Below are positions 44,079 through 52,839 of a stretch of 64,000 bases of DNA, in pieces; position 1 is the first letter of the stretch; every line of letters starts with the position of its first letter. Source of the stretch: Streptomyces marispadix (GTDB lineage Bacteria > Actinomycetota > Actinomycetes > Streptomycetales > Streptomycetaceae). Location of the stretch: NCBI RefSeq assembly GCF_022524345.1, contig NZ_JAKWJU010000002.1, positions 4,750,501 to 4,814,500 on the forward strand. The letters run 5' to 3'. A model generated the notes under the pieces. That model had not been told where the DNA came from. It saw only the letters and a program-made list of their open reading frames with translations, and did no database searches. The position numbers and the translations under genes were made by a program.

Positions 44079-44895
44079 CTCGGGCAGGCTTTGCACTTGC
44101 CCGTTAAGTGCACGAGTGGCCCGTTGCTCTTGCTCGACGCGGGGCCCGGGTCTCGGAGCCGTCCGGCCACACCAGATCAGCACGGCTCGAGGCGTCCTCG
44201 CGGATGGCTCCGAATCCGTCGTATCCGCGGGGGCCAGCAGCAGTATCCCCGGCCGCAGCGAGGGCAGTAGACGGCGCGCCTGGGGCAGTGCCTTCTCGCG
44301 CATGAGCCCGTCGGCTGCCGCGATCAACGCTCTGGTGCCGCACTCGACCAGGGTGGCCAGCCGCGCCTGCGGATGCTCGGCAGGGCGGCTGCTGCCGTGT
44401 GCGTGCTGGCCGAAGTGCTCCACATTCCCGGTACTGCCGGACGCCTCCAGACTTGTGCCGTCCCGGGCCACCAGCCGCAGGCCACGCCAGAACACCCGCG
44501 GCATCGACTCACAGCCCGCCGGCCTGCGCAACGGCTCGAAGAGCAAAGCCAAAGGGCGACTCCCAGCCGGCGCCGGGCCAGCCGCAGGAGGCTGCTGACG
44601 GATCCGGTGCTAACCCGCCGGGCAGCACGGCAGTCAACGCTGCTCATACACCGCGATAGGGGCAGTCGCCGAAGAGCGTCAGGGCGCCCACGCGAAGATC
44701 CGCACCGTCGGTGGACAGGTTCCGATGCCTGCCGCTGAACGGGACGATCACGGTACGTCCTGCGCCATGATTGCCCTTGTCGGCAAAGCACTTGGCGCCG
44801 ATCTCGGCAAGGCGTCGATGATCCGGTAGGCAACGTGAGGTCTGAAACAGCTCACTGGACAGACAACGGAGCCCCTTGGACTGCGACTTCGGCAC
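44079..44895 (-). pseudogene. Decayed transposases (IS4-type and IS5-type fragments)
   Basis: Leftward frames show at least two dead transposases. At 44644-44895, HRRLAEIGAKCFADKGNHGAGRT-like residues match the C-terminal DDE region of an IS5-type enzyme. At about 44100-44520, LVARDGTSLEASGSTGNVEHF and an out-of-frame RGYDGFGAIRED match the catalytic region of an IS4-type enzyme. Frame breaks are frequent. The debris separates the RT operon from the ATPase gene and may have delivered either. Confidence 0.6.
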
Positions 44896-45343
44896 TCACA
44901 GTCCGGCAGGGGTTCCGTTGCCGCGTCAAACGCTCCCACCAGGCCCTCGACAGGCCACGCCACCCGCAAACTCCCCGGACTTGACATGAGTGGTGCTGAT
45001 CGACTCGTTACGGTCGACTGGACGGCACCCCCCGGGGGGCATGGATGCGAGGGGCGATGCTCAGGCGTCAGCCCGAGAGCTAGCACGTCGAGCACAGGAG
45101 ACAAGGTTCACGGCGCCAGCAGCACGCGGCGAAGGTCGTTTGGACCTGCGGTGACGGACAGTTAGGGCGAAGTGGGCCATGGGAAGCGGGAGATGCGGTT
45201 CACGGCGCCCTGGCTTGGGACCTGCTCCGTGTACGTTTCGACGGACACAACATCTTCGATCGTGCAACATCGACACAGGCGACCTTGGTGCGCCACCGAG
45301 GTAGGCGTGCCCAGGCAGAGCAACAGGGTGAATCGGAGGGTCT
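44896..45343. other. Spacer upstream of ATPase-HEPN gene
   Basis: A 448-base region with mixed GC and no recognisable gene. The last 15 bases contain CGGAGGGTCT, the ribosome binding site of the ATPase gene. A promoter must lie here; none is obvious. Confidence 0.4.
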
Positions 45344-47743
45344 GTGCAAAGTCGGAATGTCAATAAGGGCGCTTCTGAAAAGGACGCCGCTGCACTGGCA
45401 GAGACGGCCGATCGACTGCTTTCAATTATACGGTCACGCCAACGAGTCTCTCCGATTCCGCGTTCCCTTATAGCACAATGGGAATCTGCTGACGATGAAT
45501 CCATCAAAACGGCAATTAGAAAACACAAGGTGCAAGGTCGAGAGCAGGTTCAGCTACAATTCTTTCACGCTGATCGCCTGGCGAACGATGCTGTAAGGCT
45601 TCGTGACCCACATCGGTTGATTGAATCCGTGACTAAACTTTGCTTTGCTTGCTTCTTCCTTGCCCGGAGCGGCACATATGCCACACCAGAGGTTAGGCGC
45701 GCTGCTTTAGAGTTGGCCGAAAAATGCAGCGCAGGCGTCAGAATACCTCGTTTCATCCGTGTTGGGCTAAGGACAAGGCTGGAAGAAACCAAGACAGACT
45801 CGGCCGATTGGCTGAGCTTCCTTGGCCCCGGCTTCGACGCCGCCAAGGTGGAAGACATCCTTAAAGATGCCAAGATCATGGGATCTAGAAAGGATCTATT
45901 CATACTGCCAGATCACGATCGGCTAGAGGATATCGAGTCGGCCGCAGATCTCCTGGCCATTGCAGCCAGCGCGCAGCAGGAGCAAGCCAATCGCCTAAGT
46001 CTCAGTGTCGCCTACGACCGCTCAGACAGTGAAGCACGGATCAAATTAGTTGAGCTTTTTGGTATCAGAGGCGCCCCTGGGTCCCTAAAAATACCCTTCT
46101 TGTTGAAGAAGGAGCCCGTTTCTTCTTTGATTTTCGGCGAGAATGGCACTGGTAAATCCACTATTGTGGATGCGGTTGAGTTTGCCCTGCAAGGCAGAAT
46201 TGGCCGTTCGACACTTTATGATTCACCCGTCTCGCCTGCGTTGCGCTCGTTCTCCAGAGACTCTGGTAATTGGTCTATGGTGGAACTCTCGGATGGCACT
46301 CAGGTTCGACGAGAAGTTGTCACCAATGCTGGCGGCGCTATTGCGGCTGACCCATTGACGGTGAGGCCAGGATTTCGTCTCGCCCCTATCACAATTCGAA
46401 GGGCCGATCTTCTCCGCTTCCTCGACACAGGCGCTCTGAGTCGAGGCACGATTCTACTGGACTACTTCCCCGCGAGCGCCGAGACATTGGCGATCCGTCC
46501 AGACGAAGCCGCACATCGCTTGGAAGCGACGCTGACGGAACTTCGTATTAGGCGAACTGCCTATGCCGAACGCCTTGCCCCCCTCCTAGGCGTCCACCCT
46601 GCTGATGTGGATGGTCGAGAAGGATTCGGCAAAGTAGTTCAGAAGAGGGTTTACAAGGAGCAGACCCCGCACAGTTTTCAGCAGAACGGGGGCTGGGAAA
46701 GGATGGATCCAGAGCTTGCTCGCGTGATCAGGAACCTATTTCAAGTTCACTCGGAGATGCGGAGCATTAAGAAGCAGATCGCGGCAAAAGACAATCTCCT
46801 GAACCCTGTCCTCCATCGAGATCAAGTTGATTTGCTGAAGGTTGCGTTGCAAGGGGTAGGGGACGAGGTAACTCAGGCTTTCACGGAGATTTGCCGGGAG
46901 CATCCTGTTGAACGAATTGATATCTTGTTTGGCAGGTCTGGTCCGCTGTCACTCGATATCCGCGTAGGGCTAATCGATGGGCGAAGTTGCTTCCCGCAAC
47001 AAATCTTTTCGGAGGCCTACAGAGACCTGTTGGCCCTGCTTTTTTTCACGTCTGTCGCGAAAAAGGCAGCAGAGCACGGGCAGGCAAGGATCCTCATTCT
47101 GGATGATGTTCTACAAAGCGTGGACGCAGGTGTGCGACAGGACTTCGTCAACCATCTATTGCGCAACTTCCAAGATTGGCAGCTGATTTTTACCGTCCAT
47201 GACCGGCTGTGGATGGAACGGTTGCGATCTCTATTCAATGTGCATGAGCACAGGTTCGTTGAGCATCAGATTAGGTCGTGGCATTCCTTTGAGGGCCCAA
47301 TACTTCAGCCGCCAGGCGTGGATGTGCTTTCGAAAGATCTCCTACTTATGCTAAACCACGGTGAGCCGGACGGAATCGTGGGTCGCGCCGGTCCATTGCT
47401 AGAAAATTTGTGCAGAGAGCTTTGTGCCCGATTCGGCCTCATGGTCCCATACCGGAGAGACGGCCGACACATGCTTGCGGACCTTTGGTCTGCCACAGAG
47501 TCTTCGCTGCGAAACACTCGCCTTGAGCCACAAATTAGGAATCTAGCAGCCGATCGATCTTTGCGAAATTTGGCCGCCCATTCTGATCCTAAGGTGCTTC
47601 AGTTGAGCATGAATGAGGCCCTGCATTTCGGCAGGGCGGTATTGGACCTATATTCAGAAATTCGCTGTCCGAACTGTCGAAGGTGGGTCAACGAAGGGAA
47701 AGGGTGTGGATCGCAAAGCTGTATCTCTAATATCAAGTTGTAG
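45344..47743 (+). CDS. Large ATPase with C-terminal HEPN-like motif and zinc site (putative defence effector)
   Basis: A 799-residue protein. Residues 1-240 are a helical N-terminal region. The ATPase is of the RecF/SMC/ABC type: Walker A GENGTGKST at 265-273, and Walker B plus D-loop ILILDDVLQSVD at 583-594, followed by the His switch FTVHDR. The arm between them (residues 380-520) is helical but short for a full SMC coiled coil. After residue 640 a helical domain contains RNLAAH (Arg741-His746), the R-x4-H pattern of HEPN ribonucleases. The end has four Cys (775, 778, 788, 793) of a zinc ribbon. ABC-type ATPases fused to HEPN-like RNases (PrrC/RloC type) kill infected cells by cutting tRNA. 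GTG 45344 follows GGAGGGTCT. Low GC, with TTA codons, shows foreign origin. Confidence 0.7.
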   Translation: MQSRNVNKGASEKDAAALAETADRLLSIIRSRQRVSPIPRSLIAQWESADDESIKTAIRKHKVQGREQVQLQFFHADRLANDAVRLRDPHRLIESVTKLCFACFFLARSGTYATPEVRRAALELAEKCSAGVRIPRFIRVGLRTRLEETKTDSADWLSFLGPGFDAAKVEDILKDAKIMGSRKDLFILPDHDRLEDIESAADLLAIAASAQQEQANRLSLSVAYDRSDSEARIKLVELFGIRGAPGSLKIPFLLKKEPVSSLIFGENGTGKSTIVDAVEFALQGRIGRSTLYDSPVSPALRSFSRDSGNWSMVELSDGTQVRREVVTNAGGAIAADPLTVRPGFRLAPITIRRADLLRFLDTGALSRGTILLDYFPASAETLAIRPDEAAHRLEATLTELRIRRTAYAERLAPLLGVHPADVDGREGFGKVVQKRVYKEQTPHSFQQNGGWERMDPELARVIRNLFQVHSEMRSIKKQIAAKDNLLNPVLHRDQVDLLKVALQGVGDEVTQAFTEICREHPVERIDILFGRSGPLSLDIRVGLIDGRSCFPQQIFSEAYRDLLALLFFTSVAKKAAEHGQARILILDDVLQSVDAGVRQDFVNHLLRNFQDWQLIFTVHDRLWMERLRSLFNVHEHRFVEHQIRSWHSFEGPILQPPGVDVLSKDLLLMLNHGEPDGIVGRAGPLLENLCRELCARFGLMVPYRRDGRHMLADLWSATESSLRNTRLEPQIRNLAADRSLRNLAAHSDPKVLQLSMNEALHFGRAVLDLYSEIRCPNCRRWVNEGKGCGSQSCISNIKL

Positions 47744-47822
47744 TTGCTTCTTGCGAGAAATGTCTGATTCGGTATCGTCCCTAACATCCCGTTGGGTAAC
47801 CGACTCCTCTAAAGCGCACCCC

Positions 47823-47975
47823 AGCTCCCCTCCCGTCCGCCGTCGACCCACACGGATGTGGAGCGGGCGTGGTCCCTGGCGTCCAGGTGGAGCGCGCAAC
47901 TGTACGAACGACCTGGACGCCAGGGGGCGCGTCTGCTCGGCTTCGCCTGGGTCGACGGCGGACGGGACAGGAGCT
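47823..47975. repeat. Large inverted repeat (about 65-bp imperfect arms)
   Basis: A 20-bp perfect outer pair (47831-47850 with 47948-47967) and a 13-bp inner pair (CTGGCGTCCAGGT at 47876-47888, ACCTGGACGCCAG at 47911-47923) are separated by about 25 mismatched bases on each side. The centre is 22 bases. It lies in high-GC DNA just after the low-GC ATPase gene. It could form a cruciform or a long RNA hairpin, or be a pair of inverted copies of a short gene fragment. Confidence 0.75.
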
Positions 47976-48166
47976 CCCCGCGCATGCCACACGGGCCCAC
48001 AGTCGGCGACGGCGCCCTCTCCATCCTGGTGCTGGCCGGCCCCCCGCCGGAGGCATTGTTCTGACCGGGCTGTGCTCTGCGGTGATCGACTCGTGGCCAT
48101 CGGCTCTACACCACATGTGGGTGCGCGTCGGCGAGCAAGGGCAAAGCGGGCCGTAGGCAGGACCGA

Positions 48167-48207
48167 CGCTCCGCTTCGCCGGGAAGCACGCCCGGCGAAG
48201 CGGAGCG
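48167..48207. terminator. Perfect 17-bp hairpin after gntR
   Basis: CGCTCCGCTTCGCCGGG, seven-base loop, CCCGGCGAAGCGGAGCG. It stands 42 bases beyond the stop of the leftward gntR-type gene and is a likely terminator for it. Confidence 0.8.
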
Positions 48208-48248
48208 CAGCCGGGTGTCTTGAAGACGTGGAGAAGGTTTGAGCCAGG

Positions 48249-49010
48249 TTAGGGCGTGAGGTCGTAGATCAGGTCCAAGTCGCTGCCCGGCAGGTGAAGC
48301 TCTTCGAGTGCCAGCGGGCGGCTGTCGTTGCCGGTTGCGACTCGGAGGAGCTGGAACACCGGCATTCCTTCTCCGAGGTGGAGTGCCTTGGCCTGGTCCG
48401 GTAGGGGCATGCGCGCTCGTACGTGCTCGGTGAAGGTGAGTTCGTGTCCCATCTCGGCCAAGGTGGCGTAGAGCGCCGGGGCTGGCGGCGGCGCTGTCTC
48501 CTCGTACTTGGTTCCGGCCAGTACCGAGAACGGCACGTACGTGCGGTGGAGTTGGCGCAGGCGGCCGGCGTCGGCGGTCTGCAAGACGTCGTACGTGAAC
48601 ATCGGCTCACCCGGCGGGATGCGCAGTAGTTCGGCGAGTGCGAGCGGGGCGTCTGTACGGGTCGCGGTCGGCGGCTCGGCGTCTGTCCAACTGATGCCGT
48701 CGGCGTCGACGTACTTCCCCTCGGAGGTGCGGCGCACTCCGCGCGGCCGTGTGAGGCTCGGCCGGCTGTGCAGCGACCTGACGAACGCGCCTCGTCCCGC
48801 CATCACTTCGACCAACCCTGACGCCCGGAGCTCCGCGATGCCTTGCCGCACGGTCGGCCGCGTGACCTTGAACAGTTCCGCGAGCTTGTCCTCCGAGGGG
48901 ACAGGGCGGCCTTCCGGGAACGTGCCGTTGAGGATGCCCTCGCGCAAGTAGTCAGCAATCGCACGGTACTTGGGCTGTTGCTCCTGCTCGCTGCGCTTCT
49001 TGGTCGGCAT
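48249..49010 (-). CDS. GntR-family (HutC/UTRA) regulator of AICE transfer, KorSA-like
   Basis: A 253-residue regulator. The N-terminal winged HTH reads KYRAIADYLREGILNGTFPE and SEDKLAELFKVTRPTVRQGI. The C-terminal UTRA ligand domain includes PGEPMFTYDVLQTADAGRLR and LHLGEGMPVFQLLRV. In pSAM2-type elements a GntR regulator of this kind represses the transfer and replication genes. Here it faces the backbone operon with two palindromic sites between. Start ATG 49010. Confidence 0.85.
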   Translation of the reverse strand: MPTKKRSEQEQQPKYRAIADYLREGILNGTFPEGRPVPSEDKLAELFKVTRPTVRQGIAELRASGLVEVMAGRGAFVRSLHSRPSLTRPRGVRRTSEGKYVDADGISWTDAEPPTATRTDAPLALAELLRIPPGEPMFTYDVLQTADAGRLRQLHRTYVPFSVLAGTKYEETAPPPAPALYATLAEMGHELTFTEHVRARMPLPDQAKALHLGEGMPVFQLLRVATGNDSRPLALEELHLPGSDLDLIYDLTP

Positions 49011-49075
49011 CCCGGCTCCGTGAGGTGGCTGGTTCGTCAGCGGGTACAGCGTCTCTCACTTCATGTCGGTTGACA

Positions 49076-49126
49076 ACCCGTACTACGGGTGGGCACTCTG
49101 TTCGTGCTGCGCCCGTACTACGGGTT
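49076..49126. promoter_or_regulatory. Twin palindromic operators of the GntR regulator
   Basis: Two copies of CCCGTACTACGGG centred 35-36 bases apart (49076-49090 and 49112-49126), the first extended as ACCCGTACTACGGGT and the second as CCCGTACTACGGGTTG. They lie in the short divergent promoter between gntR and the backbone operon. TTGACA at 49070-49075 abuts the first copy, so bound regulator would cover a promoter. Confidence 0.7.
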
Positions 49127-49180
49127 GTAAAGCACTCTGAAGGAACGGCCTTCGGAGGCAACTGACATGGAGGTCAAGTA

Positions 49181-49525
49181 GTGGCAGTCCTGCCGATCGA
49201 TACGGCGAAGTACACAGGGATCATCTGCGCCGTGCCGCCCGCCCCGCGCATCGCGGACCGCGAGACGGGGCGCGTGCGGGTGGACCGCGACACGGGCAAG
49301 ACCGTCTACCAGGTCGGTCTGTGTCTGATGTCGGCCACGTCCGCTGACGTGGTCAACGTGAGTGTCCCCGGTGAGCCGGCCGGGGTTCAGAACGGCGTCC
49401 CGGTTCAGGTCCGGGATCTGGTCGCGGTGCCGTGGGAGAACGAGGGGCGGCACGGCATCGCTTACCGCGCCACCGAGATCAAGCCCCTTGCGGCTACCCC
49501 CAGCGGTAAGGGGACGAGCCAGTGA
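49181..49525 (+). CDS. SCO3933-type regulatory protein of AICE
   Basis: A 114-residue protein of the small family that precedes the FtsK-like gene in many Streptomyces AICEs (SCO3933 family). It has the early IDTAKYTGIICAVPPAPR and a C-terminal YRATEIKPL. It is thought to take part in control of replication or transfer; the mechanism is unknown. The start is GTG 49181. It overlaps the next gene by four bases. Confidence 0.75.
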   Translation: MAVLPIDTAKYTGIICAVPPAPRIADRETGRVRVDRDTGKTVYQVGLCLMSATSADVVNVSVPGEPAGVQNGVPVQVRDLVAVPWENEGRHGIAYRATEIKPLAATPSGKGTSQ

Positions 49526-50901
49526 TCCATTCGGCAACCGCTTCTATGCACTCGGCCGGTAGCGGCTGGCCGAGTGGCGTGCTGGTGGTCGCCGCCGCGC
49601 TTGCGTCGGGCCTGCTTATCGCGGGCCCGGCCCTGCGCCGGCACTACCCGGTGGTCTGGTGGGTGTGCATCGGCTTCCCTGCCGCATGCATACGCGTCGT
49701 ACGGACCTGGCGCCCTCTGATGGCCGGATGTGGCCTGGCGATCAGCCGTAGGGCCGCGCTGACGGTGGTCTCCGGCCTCGTCGGCAACGGTGCCCCGCCG
49801 CCTCAACCGCGCGTACCGCGACGGGGGTTGGTGATTCCCACACGCGACGGCTTCCGTCTCCTCATACGCATGCTGCCCGGTCAGGTGCCGGAGGACTTCG
49901 TCAAGGCGGCTCCGGCCATGGCGCATGACTGGGAGGTCCATGCGGTCCGCGTGAGCACATGGAGGCCGGGTGTTGTACGGGTCGTCGCCTCGGCAACGGA
50001 CCCGTTGAGGGAGCCGCGCATACCGCGACAGCGAACGCCTGGGCGTCTGCTTCGCGTCACTGTGGGCGTCCTGGAGACCGGCGCTCAGTGGGTCATGGAT
50101 CTCCGGCAAGTCCCGCACTGGCTGATTGTGGGCGCGACTCGTTCCGGAAAGTCCACGCTGATCAACGCCCTGGTCGCAGGTCTCTCGCGACAGCGAGTGG
50201 CGCTGGTCGGTATCGACTGCAAGGGCGGGATGGAGCTTTCGCTCTACGGGCCTCGGCTGTCGGCGCTGGCGACCAACCGCGGGCAGGCAGTGAAACTGCT
50301 TCGTGCGCTGGTCGACCTGACCTTGGACCGAATGACGATCTGCCGCGAAGCACGTGTACGGAACGTGTGGGGACTGCCGGAGAAGCAGCGTCCGGTCCCG
50401 GTCGTCGTCATCGTCGACGAGCTGGCGGAGCTGTTCCTCGTTGCGAGCCGGGGTGAGAAGGGCGAAGCGCAGGCAGCGGCAACAGCGCTCATCCGGCTCG
50501 CTCAACTCGGTGCCGCGCTCGGGGTGTTCCTCGTCGTGGCCGGGCAACGGGTCGGCTCTGATCTCGGACCCGGCGTGACAGCGCTAAGGGCGCAACTCGG
50601 CGGCCGGATATGTCACCGAGTGGCCGACCCGGGCACGGCAGAGATGGCTCTCGGCGACCTCAATCCGGACGCCCTGCATGCGGCTCAGTCCATCACCCCG
50701 GAGCAAGCCGGCACGGCGATCCTCGCCTCGGCGGACGGGTGGGACCGCGCTCGATCCCATCTGGTCTCCGAGATGGAGGCGGAAGCTATCGCGGCCGAGT
50801 GCGCCCATCTGACGCCGTGCGTACCGGAGTTGGCGGAAGCCGTCGGCGCCACCTCAGCCGGACCGTTCACGCACATCGAACGACTCGACAGCGACGAATG
50901 A
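49522..50901 (+). CDS. FtsK/SpoIIIE-type DNA translocase (TraSA-like)
   Basis: A 459-residue hexameric motor that moves double-stranded element DNA between mycelial cells. Two hydrophobic segments lie at the N-terminus (VLVVAAALASGLLIAGPAL and YPVVWWVCIGFPAACI). The FtsK motor has Walker A VGATRSGKSTL and VALVGIDCKGGMELSLYGP. Walker B is VVVIVDELAEL, followed by VFLVVAGQRVGSDLGPG. Unlike FtsK it has no gamma domain of the host type. AICE transfer needs this single protein rather than a type IV secretion system. Confidence 0.92.
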   Translation: MIHSATASMHSAGSGWPSGVLVVAAALASGLLIAGPALRRHYPVVWWVCIGFPAACIRVVRTWRPLMAGCGLAISRRAALTVVSGLVGNGAPPPQPRVPRRGLVIPTRDGFRLLIRMLPGQVPEDFVKAAPAMAHDWEVHAVRVSTWRPGVVRVVASATDPLREPRIPRQRTPGRLLRVTVGVLETGAQWVMDLRQVPHWLIVGATRSGKSTLINALVAGLSRQRVALVGIDCKGGMELSLYGPRLSALATNRGQAVKLLRALVDLTLDRMTICREARVRNVWGLPEKQRPVPVVVIVDELAELFLVASRGEKGEAQAAATALIRLAQLGAALGVFLVVAGQRVGSDLGPGVTALRAQLGGRICHRVADPGTAEMALGDLNPDALHAAQSITPEQAGTAILASADGWDRARSHLVSEMEAEAIAAECAHLTPCVPELAEAVGATSAGPFTHIERLDSDE

Positions 50902-50913
50902 GAGGGGAAGAGC

Positions 50914-51108
50914 GTGCTCGTAACGATGTCAGGTGCGCTGCTGCTCGGCCTGCTGATCGCACTTCTGATCCGTGTCCGCTACCTGCGGTGGCTCGAAGTC
51001 CTGCTCTGCTCGGTCTTCGGCTTCCTGCTCGCGAAGACCGCCGCGGCGCCGGTCGTACAGGCCGTGATCGAAGGCGTCGGCGGATTCCTCGGCCAACTCC
51101 AGTTCTGA
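50914..51108 (+). CDS. Small membrane protein of the transfer operon (Spd-like)
   Basis: A 64-residue protein with two hydrophobic segments (GALLLGLLIALLI and LLCSVFGFLLAKTAAAPVV). It lies between ftsK/traSA and repSA, where spread (Spd) genes sit in pSAM2-type elements. Spd proteins help pass the element along the hypha. GTG 50914 has GAGAGGGGAAGAGC upstream. Confidence 0.65.
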   Translation: MLVTMSGALLLGLLIALLIRVRYLRWLEVLLCSVFGFLLAKTAAAPVVQAVIEGVGGFLGQLQF

Positions 51109-51130
51109 AACCGGACCTCTGGAGACGGTC

Positions 51131-51493
51131 ATGACCTACCCGCTCACTTGCAAAGCGGGCTCCCGACGGGGCGCGAAGTCGCCAAACCCGACCCCGTCAG
51201 GGCCCTACTCCATCCACCTCATGAACAGCGAAAGGAGCAGCCTCACCTTGTCCACTGCGCCTCGATCGCGCAAATCGCCGCGCCCCTGGTGCGAACTGAG
51301 AGACGACGAGCGGCCGGCCTGTGCCGGACAGGAACAGGTCGTTCTAGTCAGCACCGACGACGAAGAGCACTGGACGTGCCCCGAGCACGCCGCCGCTCTG
51401 TGGCTGACCGAGCCGACGCTGCGCTTCTCCGCCAAGTCGCGGCAGGGAGCCATCGCGGAAGCGATGCGGCACGCCTTCGGGGGTGGCCGATGA
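51131..51493 (+). CDS. Small AICE protein upstream of repSA
   Basis: A 120-residue protein. The second half has CELRDDERPACAGQEQVVLV and HWTCPEHAAALWL, a possible small zinc-binding unit with three or four Cys/His. It overlaps the start of repSA by four bases. ATG 51131 follows GGAGACGGTC. An alternative TTG at 51248 with AAAGGAG upstream would give an 81-residue protein beginning just before the Cys-rich part. Unknown function, common in this position. Confidence 0.55.
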   Translation: MTYPLTCKAGSRRGAKSPNPTPSGPYSIHLMNSERSSLTLSTAPRSRKSPRPWCELRDDERPACAGQEQVVLVSTDDEEHWTCPEHAAALWLTEPTLRFSAKSRQGAIAEAMRHAFGGGR

Positions 51494-52839
51494 CCGCACA
51501 CCACGTCGCCGGCCTTCTCGACCGTGCCACCCGACCCGACTTCGACGCATGGCGCCGACACATCGTCCGGCTCGGCGGGTGCACGAATCCCGTGCACCTC
51601 ATCGGTCGGTCGGTACTCGTCGATACGGCAACCGGGGAAGCCCTGCACGAAGTCGGTCTGGACGGTGCCGACGGTCGGCTGGTGACAACTTGCGGCAACC
51701 GCCGAGCCACTGTGTGCCCCGCCTGCTCACGCGTCTACCGCGCGGACACGTATCAACTGATCCGTGCCGGGCTGGCGGGTGGGAAGGATGTGCCGAAAGA
51801 AGTGGACGCGCACCCGCGGGTGTTCGCCACTCTGACGGCTCCGGGCTTCGGCGCGGTCCACTCTCACCGCGAAAGGGACGGTCGCCGTCTGGCCTGTCGT
51901 CCCCGCCGGGCGGGGGAGAGGTGCCCACACGGGGCCTTCGTCGGCTGTCATCTGCGGCATGTGGAGCATGATCCGCGGCTCGGCGAACCGCTCTGCGCTC
52001 GTTGCTACGACTACGCGGGCGCAGTGCTCTGGCAGGCGCAGGCGGGGGAGTTGTGGCACCGGTTCACGCTGGAGCTGCGTCGGGAACTCGCCCGCATGGT
52101 CGGGCTGTCCCGTACGGACTTCGCGAACTCGGCTCGACTCTCGTACGCCAAAGTCGCGGAGTACCAGCGGCGGGGCTTGGTCCACTTCCATGCCGTGATC
52201 CGCCTCGACGGTCCGGAAGGGCCGGAGATGGGGCCGCCTGGGTGGGCGACAACGGATGTGCTGTCGCCGGCAGTTCGGCAAGCCGCCGAACGTGTCAGAG
52301 TTCTGGCAGTCGGGTCGGACGTCGTAGGCCGACGGCTGCTGCGTTTCGGACCGCAGGTCGACGTACGGCCTGTGACGTCGGCCGACATCGGCGGCCTGTC
52401 GTCGGCTGCCGTCGCTGCCTACATCGCCAAGTACGCGACGAAGGGAGCCGAGAGCGCCGGCGCTGTAGACCGACGCATCTACCGGTCTTCCGACCTGGCC
52501 GAGCTACCCGTGCGAGACCACACGCTGCGCATGATCGGCACGTGCTGGTGGCTCGGCGGGCTGGAGCCCTTCGAGCCGCTACGGCTGCGCCGCTGGGCGC
52601 ACATGCTCGGCTATCGGGGTCACTTCTCGACCAAGTCACGCCGCTACTCGACCACGTTGACGACGCTGCGCAACGCCCGCACCGAGCATCGCGCGGAGGA
52701 ACAGCGGCAGAGGCTCGGCCTGACTGATCGCTCGACCGCTCTCGTCGGCGACTGGCGCTACGCAGGTCGCGGCTACAGCGCGGAGGCTGCCCTCATCGCC
52801 GCTTCGCTACGTGAGGGGGGTGGCGGGCATGGCACGTAG
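51490..52839 (+). CDS. RepSA-type rolling-circle replication initiator
   Basis: A 449-residue Rep protein. It carries FATLTAPGFGAVHS (motif I), the HUH metal motif in VHFHAVIRL, a Cys-rich region (CPACSRVY, then CHLRHVEHDP and LCARCYDYA) and YIAKYATKGAE, the conserved segment around the catalytic Tyr. RepSA of pSAM2 nicks the element at its double-strand origin so that the excised circle replicates. ATG 51490 overlaps the previous gene. Its 3' end overlaps xis by eleven bases. Confidence 0.9.
   Translation: MTAHHVAGLLDRATRPDFDAWRRHIVRLGGCTNPVHLIGRSVLVDTATGEALHEVGLDGADGRLVTTCGNRRATVCPACSRVYRADTYQLIRAGLAGGKDVPKEVDAHPRVFATLTAPGFGAVHSHRERDGRRLACRPRRAGERCPHGAFVGCHLRHVEHDPRLGEPLCARCYDYAGAVLWQAQAGELWHRFTLELRRELARMVGLSRTDFANSARLSYAKVAEYQRRGLVHFHAVIRLDGPEGPEMGPPGWATTDVLSPAVRQAAERVRVLAVGSDVVGRRLLRFGPQVDVRPVTSADIGGLSSAAVAAYIAKYATKGAESAGAVDRRIYRSSDLAELPVRDHTLRMIGTCWWLGGLEPFEPLRLRRWAHMLGYRGHFSTKSRRYSTTLTTLRNARTEHRAEEQRQRLGLTDRSTALVGDWRYAGRGYSAEAALIAASLREGGGGHGT

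Noticed and set aside
44003..44170. N-terminal 56-residue extension of the reverse transcriptase
   Set aside because: It is higher in GC, overlaps the transposase debris and has no similarity to RT N-termini. The RT domain begins after it, although the exact start is unsettled.
47858..48064. Small protein (68 aa) inside the large inverted repeat
   Set aside because: No family is recognised, there is no clear ribosome binding site, and a similarly long frame is open on the other strand. It is more likely a gene fragment.
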